From positions 372,001 through 436,000 of the forward strand of contig JABWDB010000004.1 in NCBI GenBank assembly GCA_019614645.1: a DNA stretch of 64,000 nucleotides, in the 5' to 3' direction. The notes beneath the pieces are model-generated. The model was not told where the DNA came from. It worked only from the letters and a program-made list of their open reading frames with translations, and ran no database searches. This DNA is from Stratiolaelaps scimitus. Taxonomy: Eukaryota > Arthropoda > Arachnida > Mesostigmata > Laelapidae. A program made the translations under genes and the position numbers. Of the stretch, positions 39,891-50,021 are shown piece by piece; positions within the stretch are counted from its first letter, which is position 1; every line of letters begins with the position of its first letter.

Positions 39891-40699
39891 GTACGTATAA
39901 TACGAACGGACAAGAATGGCAGGGGACGATTTCTACCGTGGCCCCATTCGCCGCCATCGACAGTCATCATAATGATATCTTTGTCTGGCTCGGTGTAGTG
40001 ATTCGGTCGCTTTCCACCGGCCCATTGTTCGGCTTCCACTGTGGAAACGTTGTGCCATATCGCCAGTTGATTAGTTCAGAGGTTGCAATTGCAGGAGGCA
40101 ACGACAGCAGCAGCAGCAGCAGCAGCAGAGAGCAGCAGCAACTGATGCTGCTGCTGCTGTTGCAGTTGTTGTTGTTGTTGTTGCTGCTGCTGTTAGCAGC
40201 GACCATTCGACGTCATATGTCTTGTCTTTGTCGACGTGCAGAGCCGGGCGAACATGCTGACGATCGAGTGTGTCCGAGCACATTGCCCTGCTTGAATGCA
40301 ATGCACTTACAAGCCTCTTCGATATCAAGAGGGCTGCTACTGTAACAGAGATGGGCAAAGGGGATCTGACTTGCAAAAACGCTGTCAGCGGAGCAATGGT
40401 AGAATGACTCATGCATACGTCTAATAGGCGCATCCCACCGAATTGGAATAGGGACGTCGCAGTTGGCGATGTGATCGTTGGCACGAAAATTCGAACGAGT
40501 GGTAAGAAGAACGCTAGTCGAGTTGAAACGACACACGGCTCAGAATTCCTGTATAGTAAATGGAAAATTAAGCTTGGTCTACTGAGACGAGCAGAAACTA
40601 CCGTGTGTGTGTATATATATCCAATTCCAGGTCCTTAAACGAAGCGAGATATAAGAAGTACCGAGATATGTGAGTGGAACTGGAGGGAGACATAGAAGT
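39891..40699. other. no recognised gene; CAG/CTG run
   Basis: The stretch 40103-40200 is CAG then CTG/TTG repeats, an inverted pair of triplet runs that could fold back. It lies just after the candidate signal-peptide exon, so would be early intron. Confidence 0.4.
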
Positions 40700-42060
40700 A
40701 GGACCTGGCTGGGTCCGAATTAATAGCAGAGACACGGAGGCACTCAGGCCGTAACGAACACGAACGAAACAGGCCATTCGGCAACGAACTTGGAGATCAG
40801 CTATACGAGAACATGAAAGCTATAGTGGTCGCTGATTTCAACGCACACCACCATGCGTGGACAAAAACACAGATTAGCTCGAAGAGCCACAGGAGTTTAG
40901 CTTGAAACACGAGAGATGATTAGTAGAGAACAGATTCAAACGTCCGGTGACCTAGTCGTGGCGCATTCGTGTGCTCGTGCGTTCTAATCTGAGGAGACCT
41001 TCGTAGGTGTTGTCACGCACACGGGTTCGATCCCCGCCGTGGCACATTTACATTTAAAGGGGTCCACCTTGTTTGTAGCAATGCGCAACCGAGCAATAGC
41101 TTGCAACTGGGTAACACAAGTGGAAATAGTTGAAGAGAACACTACTCTTATCACAGTGAAATGAAATACGAGGCATAAAGAAAAGACAAACAAAAATGAA
41201 ATTAGTGTATGAAAAAAAAACGACTCGAACACGAAGTCCAAAAAGATATTCTCTGGGGAGAACTACATATGCGTTTGAAACGACGATCGCAAGAGATGCG
41301 CTCGAAAGATCAAAACATCACATTAGTACCAAACCACACAATCAACCCTTGGTGGAACGAACGCCTGGGAAACTTCAAGTAAACCGGAATCGACCTGTCG
41401 AGACAACACTGAATAATATAATAGGAAGAGGCGAATAGTTTATGCGGGAAATATATCTAAGCGAATGACGAGGGTACAAAGGCCGCGGAGGTGTGCAATT
41501 GAGGAAATAAGCCGCCAAAGCTAAAGAGCATAAGATATATAAGATAGGGGATGAATGAGTCGAAACGCTACAGTTCTGTGAGTATATGAGAAACAAGACG
41601 GAAGAAATCAGAGAGGGCAGGAACGATACAGCACGAAACTACACGCGAATGACTACTAACTATCACTCGCCAGCTGGGATTCGGAACAGAGGAATATGAC
41701 GATCTGAATGAAAATCGAAGGAAGAGAGAGAAGGAATTGCTTGCGATGGTGGCGAAGCGAATGGACAGAGGTCAAAGAGGAAAATCCGGGGAAGAATGGC
41801 TGAGATTAGCTGGCTTATCCGGGAATATGGGAAAAGCAATGTGCGAATGTCCTGGTCAAGGGATTCAACAAAACTCTAGGGGGATCCGTCCCAGGGGAAT
41901 GGCTGCCGGGTAGAGCAGCGTTTAGACCAAAACTACGAGGTGACTGCGCAAAACTAATAGAAAGCCCGGACAATTTCTCGTATCTAGAGTATTAGAAAGT
42001 ACTGGGACGCTGAGGTCAAAATTGCAGGGGACTTGTGATGAAGCAGAGGAAACAATTAAG
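40700..42060 (+). mobile_element. decayed non-LTR retrotransposon (LINE) fragment
   Basis: At 40819-40860 the frame reads AIVVADFNAHHHAW, the (G/A)-D-F-N-A-H-H-x-x-W motif of LINE apurinic-type endonucleases. At 41341-41367 it reads INPWWNERL, the P-W-W-N/D-E block of the linker before reverse transcriptase. The frame is open from 41206 to 41382. At about 41850-41930 another frame gives LVKGFNKTLGG.VPGEWLPG, like the opening of RT domains (F-N-x-S/T-L ... G-x-V/I-P-x-x-W). No catalytic YxDD segment is present. A family-A SINE separates the endonuclease from the linker. The element is broken by stops and frameshifts and cannot be mobile; it runs up to a long (TA)n array at 42091. Confidence 0.65.
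40945..41335 (+). mobile_element. SINE family A copy 4, inside a decayed LINE
   Basis: The head has GACCTAGTCGTGGCGCATTC and an intact B-box GGGTTCGATCCCC at 41025. The body has GTGGCACATTTACATTTAAA and GGGGTCC. Relative to copy 2 about 125 bases are missing between the GCAATGCGCAA repeats, which looks like a deletion between short direct repeats. From about 41160 it shares the LINE-like segment with copy 2. Confidence 0.75.
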
Positions 42061-42085
42061 CATATATAAATAAAGCGCATATATA

Positions 42086-42090
<5 letters not shown>

Positions 42091-42154
<64 letters not shown>
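42091..42154. repeat. (TA)32 microsatellite at the end of the LINE fragment
   Basis: 64 bases of TA following ATATGTATAAATAAAG-like sequence. Confidence 0.96.
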
Positions 42155-42157
<3 letters not shown>

Positions 42158-43460
42158 GTTTGTGTATGCATCTGTATACAGTACTGTGCGTATTAGGACA
42201 AAAGCGGTCCGGCACGTCAAAATGGCCTTTAATGGCTATACCAGTGCCTTCAGGCCTTCTAATTGTGTGTATGCGACGGAATAAGATCCTCATCCTTTGT
42301 CATCGGTAAGCTTACGTTAGACACCATTACCCTACTATAATAGATCTACGGTCGCGCACGAGCATCTTCAAGAGAAGCAGGACTGGGACGCGCTGTACAC
42401 GCTGCAGGAGGTTGAGTTCTCGCTTCAGATCAGCACGACACACCCTCGAGCAAGATCTGCCACAAACTCTGAAGAACTGATACGATGAACAGAACACTGG
42501 CTCCACCGCTGGTTGAGTGACTGCGCCACGCAGCCAACTCTTCGATATCATAGTACATGCGCCTCTCTATCGCGTTGGCATGCGGCCTCGGCCTCGACCT
42601 GCCTCCGGCGCCAGCCTGTCATCCAGGGTCGCTTCCTCCTCGAGTCTATCCATTTCCCCCCGCTTCCAACCGTGTTCCGCCTGCCGCCGTCCCAGCCTCC
42701 TGAGCACTGAACGTGTCTGCTGCTGCTGCTGGGTGTCGTCGACTCTGCATCTCCCCTATGACTGCTAGTGGCAGTAATACTATAGAGGAAATGGAGAAAA
42801 AATCTGCCGCCGCCAATATGGTACAACACACATACAGTCAGACAGGTTGGCTCTACCCCGCTACGTCTTCTTAGTGCTCAGCTGTTGTCGCCGTTGTATG
42901 AAGGAGCTTTCTTCTTCTTCATCGCGCGTGTTCACCTGCCTGCGATGTTCGTCTCGGGAGCTTCCCGTGGTCTACCTGGCGTACCTCGTTTGCCTCAAGG
43001 CTCGCAGCAACGAGAACAGAGGCCCCACGCCTCGTGTGAGTATAGCTCACCTCAGCTCCTCGCTGCTCGAGAAAGGCTGCTATTGCTGGCGCCTACCCAC
43101 GATGTCGAACTGCCGTAGGCAGTCGATACGAGTTCGCTAGGCGTGTCGGCTGGCGGGTCGCGTTGTCGTCTGTCGTTCGACGGGCAGCCGGTTAAAACGG
43201 ATAGGACAGGCTTCGTCCTCCCTCGACGGCTGCGTCTACTGCTGTTGCCGTTGCTCCTACCACTGAACGAAACAGTCCCCACTCTGCCGGCAGCCACGTA
43301 TACGCTGGTTCGGCTCTCGCGGTTGTGGTATAGGCAACGCCAGGCAAGGAGAGCGAGCCTAGCCCACCCAGCAATAAACGAATGCTAAACAAGCACCATA
43401 TGCTATATTTCGGATGCATGCAAGGGTAGAGAAAAGCTACCGAGAGACAGAGACACAACG

Positions 43461-43461
<1 letters not shown>

Positions 43462-43504
<43 letters not shown>
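43462..43504. repeat. (GA)n microsatellite
   Basis: About 21 GA dinucleotides. Confidence 0.95.
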
Positions 43505-43509
<5 letters not shown>

Positions 43510-46500
43510 GAGAGAGTCGGTGCTACTCTCGGCCGTCATCCAGGTAGACAATGACGCAAACGATAGCTGCCTCTGCTGCTGTCGGGTGCTACTGCGGTAT
43601 TGTGTGACTGCATGAACGTCCATGCGGCGACCCGTCCGACACGAAGCCATGCCCGGATGTGTGGCGTCTACGAGGATGGCTGTGTATTTTATATAGGCAC
43701 GAGAGCATACGCAATATGCACCCTTTCCTCCTCTTCTCCTCGGCATTCTGTGCTCGCTGCAGTTTATATATACCTGCATGCATACGTACGACTGTAGGCC
43801 ACTGTTGTTCCACCGTAGCGAGCATTGTCTCTATTGTTTCCGTGTGGTCGTGTGCTCCGCTGCGGGCCGGATGGGACAGGTAGAGAAAAAAACGAAACGG
43901 GTGGAATTCTGCTGGTATTTATTTGTATAGGGGTGTTGCTATGGACGTCGTGGTGAAACAGTGAAACAGGTAAGGGAACATGGGAGAAGATAGCGTCTCC
44001 GCCCACTGAAGAGGCAACGATTGACGGAACCGGGTCATCGAAAGGAGGACTGAAAGTCCGGTTAAGGTGCATGTATTATTTAGTAGAGTGCTTTGCGCCG
44101 CATAATGTTGGAACGAGATTGTCGACCGGTCTCCAATGTCACTTCGTGGATCGTTTGAGCGAAAAATCTCGATGATTTCGAACCACCTTATAATAGATAC
44201 CGCCATGCATTGGTAGCGAAACGTATCGTAGTATCCTTCGTTAGTTCAGCTCTACTATGCTTCCATCTTCTGATATCTCCTGTCATAAGCATCCTCAGCC
44301 ATAGAACGGTAGGCACTTGTATCCACTTGGCCATCCTGTATGCAGTGTATCCGGTATGTATACATCGTTCCTTAGCGATAAGCGCCACCCTGGGTGATGA
44401 TCCACCCCCGTAATTTATCCACTGTGTGCAACGTTCTGCATGTTCGGCTCGGCTTCCTTGTTTCTCTACCTATCCAGCTCGAACTACCTTCTCTGGGTCT
44501 TGCTTGGGCCAGCTGCGCGACGCCGCATCAGGCACAGAGGCAAATCAACGCTCCGCGTGAGCCCAGATCACTTACCCGTTCGCTCGTCAGCAGCCGACGG
44601 CCGAACGACAAGAGGTCTGTGAACCGGTGTGAAGAAGGCCAAGCTTCTCCCAAGAGTTGAGTCGAGTTGAGAGCAGTTGAGGGCAGTTGTGGCCATGAGA
44701 CGTCTGTTCGCACCCAACGCCAGTCCACCCACCGAGAGGCGCAAATTACGCTGACGCGATTAAGGGGCCTGAGGAAACGAATTACGTGTCGCTCCAGCAA
44801 TTTGATGCTCTCCCCTGGCGGATCTCCCTGTGATACACACCACCGACAGCAGCCATTTACGTGCAGAGTGCCAGCGACGTGGAACAGAGGGACAAAGACG
44901 GCCTGCCGGCCGGCCGGCACTCAGGCCTCCCACAGGACCTCTATCTGCCTCACTCCTTCGCCACGCCGGGCCCTCTCCCGTGCTACGCGCTCTCATCTGC
45001 TCCCAATGACCGTCCCGTATCCCCGCCGGATCTCTCTCGTCGCCAAGCACGCGGTTGGCACCACCGGCCCGAGTGCGAGAACTGCCGTGCGACGAAGATC
45101 ACGGCGGCAAGCGAGCAGCCAGGCGTCAAGGAGTGTGAACTCTTCTCCACGAGAGTTTGTTTCTTGGTGGCGCCACAACTGGCTGGAGTGTCTACCCCCC
45201 TCACAGGGCACCTTTCCCCGGCGTCCCGTTCCACAACGGGCGTCGTCGGAGGAGGTCGCGGCAAGGACCCCCAAGCTACCGACGAGAGCTGCCTCTAAGA
45301 GCAACACCAGGAAGGAAATGAACAGAGGGAGAGGGGGCGAGAAAGTATCGAAGTGGCGTGGAAAACTCGAGCCGCCCCCCCGCATCACCGCAATCTAATT
45401 ACACCACCGCTCGCGAGTAAAAGACATACAGAGAGATCGAAAGTGAGAGAGAGAGAGAGATAAAGAAGATGCAGAGAGAGAGACATTGTGCAATGCAAAG
45501 AGGAGAAGAAATGGAAGAAAACCCAATTGAGTGGTTCATTCGCCTCACCCCTGATGCACCTTGTGGCGTGGAAGAAGTAGGTACACGAAGAGGGGGTGGG
45601 CGAAGATTACGCTGCTGCGCTAAGGACGGACGAACCGACAGAGTGACTCTTGCGTGCGAGGCTCGCAATAGCCTGCGTTGAGGGTCCGCGCCATGTCAGG
45701 CAGTGCCGGAGATCGTCCGAGAGTCGGCGGCGACTAAGCGAGAAGTCGCGTCTACTGCAATATCGCGCCCATGCGTGCGTTGTACGTAGAGCATCGTGCG
45801 CATGGCTAATACTCATGAGTACGACAACGGAGGGATCCAGACAGATGGAAGCAGTGCAATCGTATCGTGTGCAATTGCGGTTAGCCGCCACGTGAAGCGG
45901 TGTGTCACGCGAACGATAGCCAACAGTAGACATTGCAACACCCATTAAATTGTTCCTTGAAGCAGTATGTGATGACTCCGCGGGACAAGAGCTGCCGCGG
46001 GGGACGCCGGGCGAGCACTCATTGATCAAGGGAGTATTCGGAGTTCGTCAGGCCCTGTACACACAGACGCACACACTAAGGACACGCGCCCCTCTTAGCT
46101 GCAGCCCAGGCATCGTCTGCCGATTGTAACTCGCTCTTGCTCCAAAGAACTGAAAAATACCGCCAACATTGCAAACGGCGACAGCAGAACAGGCAGCCGA
46201 GTGGGCCCTTGAGAGCAAATCCAGAGACAATATCTAAAGGCAGAGACATGTTCAGGCTAAACAGGACCAGCCAAGAAACCTGATGTAAAACAATATATGT
46301 TTGTATGTATGTGTGTGTGTGTGTGTTTGTGTGACCGCACAGATACGTGTAAGGTAGACGCAGAAAGATAGAAGCGCACACGGGAGACGGGTCCCTCTAA
46401 TGGTAGCCGCATGTGCGAGATTCATTTAAAATGGCCGCTGTACGCAACCAGCATGCCCAGCAAGCGTCACATCGAGAAGCGACTCGCAACGCTGAGACGA

Positions 46501-47228
46501 GCTTACGAAACCTCCAGCCGACGTCACCACAGCGAATGTGATATTCACTCAAGCTTCGTATGTGTACAGAGAAACGATGCTGAGCGCCTGTACCATCCAT
46601 CACTCAGCTGAATCTTCTCTGACAGAAGACGGGCGAATGTTTGTCTTTTTGGCTGCTGGCTTCTTTTTTTTGCATTGGGTTTGCTTGCGCTTATAGCTTT
46701 GAGCATACTCGGTAAGAAAACGATTACTCTTTGTAATTAAGCACACTAGATAAAGCATAGCATTATTTAACAGTTCTATGCTGAATTAAATCACTGAGTT
46801 TGTGGCGATGTGACGAGTTTGCAAACAGGCCATAGAAAACAAATCCGCTTTCAAAATTTACTGCGCTTCGCAAGGTCACTTTAGATGATCGTATATATAT
46901 ATATATATATATATGTATATTATAGACGCAACGAACCTGATTGTTAAAAGACCTGGAGCAGACCTCATGTCATTACTCGTTTTTTTCTTTGTTGAGTGAT
47001 CTATTCAATCAAGATTATAATATATATATATATAATGCGAAACAAAAACAGTGAATACACTGACACCAACAAACAGTGGGTCTGGGCCCTTATCATAGCA
47101 ATGCCACCACAGATAGAACAGGGGTATAGACAGTTAGTTAGTTACCCTATGTTTTCGAGAGAACAGCGCCCACCATAAGGCCGGAAACCTTAAGTGATCG
47201 TCAAGGCACCAAGATCTCGACAGTATAC

Positions 47229-47271
<43 letters not shown>

Positions 47272-48761
47272 CCCAGTGAAGGCGCGGTGTAGTGTATATG
47301 TTTTATGATATTTGTTATTATGAGTGATTAACGTAATCATCATATCCGTGTTCGCTTTTGAGGCTTTCTAAGGTCGTACGAGTGAACGGATCATCTACGA
47401 ATTGGCCGATCTACGGTTAACGATCTGTATTAGCCACACTATATCCCTCCTCTTCGATGCCGCACGATCCGATGTCCAAGTAGAGGATACAGTCCGCATA
47501 GGTATTCAGCAGTCCCAAGAGCTGCTGAGTTGTCACTCATAGTGCTATGCGCGGCACTAAGAGGTTACGAGACTCCGCATCGAGACAGGCCAAGGTCGCC
47601 GGCGCCTTGAGGCTGATATGGAACCCGACGCACATCGAAACGAGGAAAGGTCGTTCGCATAAGAGTTTTTATAGAGAAGGATGCCCGTATTGACCTACCC
47701 GGCCACGGTTCTTTCTGGCCTCGTCGAATGACGAGCGCAGGGCAGCTCTCCGCGCGTAAGGCGGTTGGACACCGAACGACTGCACCGAACGATGGCAAAC
47801 ACCCGGGGGTATACCGATTGCAAGTACCAAACGTGTTGCTTATGGGCGACGAGGTCACACGAACAAGCGAACGTCGTTTTATCGTATTCGAACGATGCCG
47901 ATGATGGCGGGACACATGGATTACTCATGTTGCTTTTTTGTTGTTTCGCCACCCTACGCGGAAAAAGGTGATGCTCTGCCTCGACTTGCTCTACCTCGAC
48001 ATTATTCCATACATAAATAACGCCGCGAAACGTATATATGTACATAATGCATATATTATAAATAACATGTTGATATATAATATGATACCATTGGAAGGAT
48101 CGTTGAATTCGTTCTTCGACTCCAGTAAAAAGAAATACGAAAGATTGACTAAAACAACTTGGGCTTCCTCTCTCTCTCTCTGTCTCTCCACCAATGATAA
48201 TTGTAATAACTGTGTCGAGTCGACATCGAAGCCTAAGGCTGCCGGAGCACAACAAATATACCGTAAATAAAATCGAAAAAAGTTCCCCGCCTGTATTCGC
48301 ACTATATCTGCTGGCCCCAGTTCTGCTAAGGCTACGCACGTTCGCAAAATGAGAAGGGAAACGCCAACTGGCAAGGCGTACCATCCGCCTCCGCCTCTAG
48401 TCGACACGAAGTGCATCAGGGACTTTGGGACTGTGGCAATTGGCTGGCTGCCCACAGCGTCTAGCATTTTTGGCGGAGCAGTCAGCGCAAAAATAAGGGA
48501 GGCCTGGTCCCACGATTCACTTTCTCTGATTGCTCTTCGACGATTCTGTCTCGCATCTCTGTGTACTCGGATATTCGTAGAAATGGATGCTGTCCCCTTC
48601 AGTTCGTTTTCCATCGGTGGACGTTAGTGCTCTGTTAACCCTTTTGATGTCGTGGTATTTATTTTCGTAATTTTAAACGCGATATCTATATAGTTAGATT
48701 ACAATTATATAATATACGATTGCTAAATATGAAATAAGAAGTGCAATCTTTATACATATGT

Positions 48762-48762
<1 letters not shown>

Positions 48763-48845
<83 letters not shown>

Positions 48846-48862
48846 AGAGAGAGAGAGAGAGA
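48763..48862. repeat. (TA)n array followed by (GA)n
   Basis: About 78 bases of TA with one slip near 48799, then AAAGAGAGAGAGAGAGAG. Confidence 0.95.
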
Positions 48863-49601
48863 TACTTATTGCTCTTATTAGAAGGGCAAAGCAAACAGGA
48901 GAGGCAATGCTATAGCAACCGTCTCCAAGCAATACAATTAATCAAAATAGCTGCTCTATAGTTTATCTATTGATGAGCTCGCAATTAGACCTTCATAAAC
49001 GATACTCGATCATCCCGGGATTCCCCTACTGTGTGCATCAACAACCTTTACACTTGTAGAACAAACACACAAAGGACATAGTCAAGACGAGAACCTCAAC
49101 AGACCTGGCGGATCTTCTGTGCTGAATAACTATATTGAAACTCAGATCATTATACTCGCAAACATGAATCTCGGCTACAGAAGGAACGACCTTCTCCGAT
49201 CAGGAAAAAATGTGGTCTTCACGAAGCGGTCTCGTTACGAACAGATGCGTATAGCTCACACAGAATCCGCCAGGCAGGATCGAGTGAATCATTTGCAAAA
49301 CGACGGACTCTAATGTATATATATATATAGTCTAACTATACACATAGCATCTATGTGCCCGTACGTGATACACATTGATGGAGGAAAGACCTAATTGGTG
49401 GTAGCAGGAGCAATCGCCAATATTAAACAGTGTCTGTATTAGACACTATCAAGATATTGACACGAGCAGAATAACGAACGAATTCATTCTCCAGTGGAAA
49501 TTCGTTCTCAGTGAAATTGCTGTACCATTTTATTATTAGCATTCTACCTATAGAAATGGCAAATAAGCCGGGCTTAATCAGCACCATAGGATTTTAGCGT
49601 C

Positions 49602-49742
49602 TCTAGTGTTAGCATTTGCTGCTGCGAATTGTTCTCGATGGCCACCAGCCAGCCACTTTGTTTCGTCCGCTCCCTTAACTCGCATGAACAGAAAACGCCA
49701 GCCAGGAGCAGGCGCTATTCTTACAAATACAAGAAAATATGG
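49602..49742 (+). CDS. weak candidate exon just upstream of the first certain ADAM exon
   Basis: An open frame ends at a good GTGAGT donor (49743) in phase 0, the phase needed by the ADAM exon at 49939. The encoded stretch ends RRYSYKYKKIW and shows no clear prodomain motif. An AG at about 49600 (CTCTAG) could be the acceptor. Phase and position fit, sequence does not clearly support it. Confidence 0.15.
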
Positions 49743-49938
49743 GTGAGTTATAATAATAATAATAATAATAATAATAATGTCGATATATCCACGTCCTTCA
49801 TCACTAGGTGCGGCTAGTTTTCATCTTGGTTTTCGCGTTGGTTTTTCTACTTTTGTCCTTGCAGGGCCCTATTGTCCGTGTCCTGCTATCGTTGTTGTAA
49901 TGCAGACCAATAATGCGATGTTCGTTTCTTGTTTTCAG

Positions 49939-50021
49939 GGCTCCGAAGGTTGCCATTGGCAAGGTCACCTAATCGATTCGGAAAACTCTCGCGTTGCACT
50001 CAGCACGTGCCCTCAGCTCGG
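49939..50021 (+). CDS. ADAM exon: prodomain, CHWQGHL segment
   Basis: The acceptor follows TTTTCAG and the donor is GTAAGC. It starts in phase 0 and ends in phase 2. It encodes GSEGCHWQGHLIDSENSRVA and then LSTCPQLG, the conserved ADAM prodomain block (C-x-Y/W-x-G-x ... S-x-x-A-L-S-T-C-x-G-L). The last two bases complete a glycine codon with the first base of the next exon. This is the most 5' exon I can assign to the gene with confidence. Confidence 0.88.

Larger units (their letters stand above)
42155..49601. other. no recognised gene; includes a GC-rich block 42500-45700
   Basis: Contains (GA)n at 43462-43504, 45446-45461 and 47234-47264, and (TA)n at 46892-46914. Plus frames at 44667-45398 (243 codons) and minus at 43192-43779 (195) and 47991-48614 (207) lack domains. 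If the signal-peptide exon belongs to the ADAM gene, missing prodomain exons should be here. I could not find them. Confidence 0.4.

Noticed and set aside
41025..41045. tRNA gene suggested by GGTTCGATCCCC
   Set aside because: The B-box recurs with the same downstream TTGCACATTT...TTTAAAG body at six loci and no cloverleaf with acceptor stem is visible. It is a SINE head.
44667..45398. Plus frame of 243 codons
   Set aside because: No ATG at its start, Arg/Ser/Pro/Thr-rich without motif, and other frames on both strands are also open in this GC-rich block.
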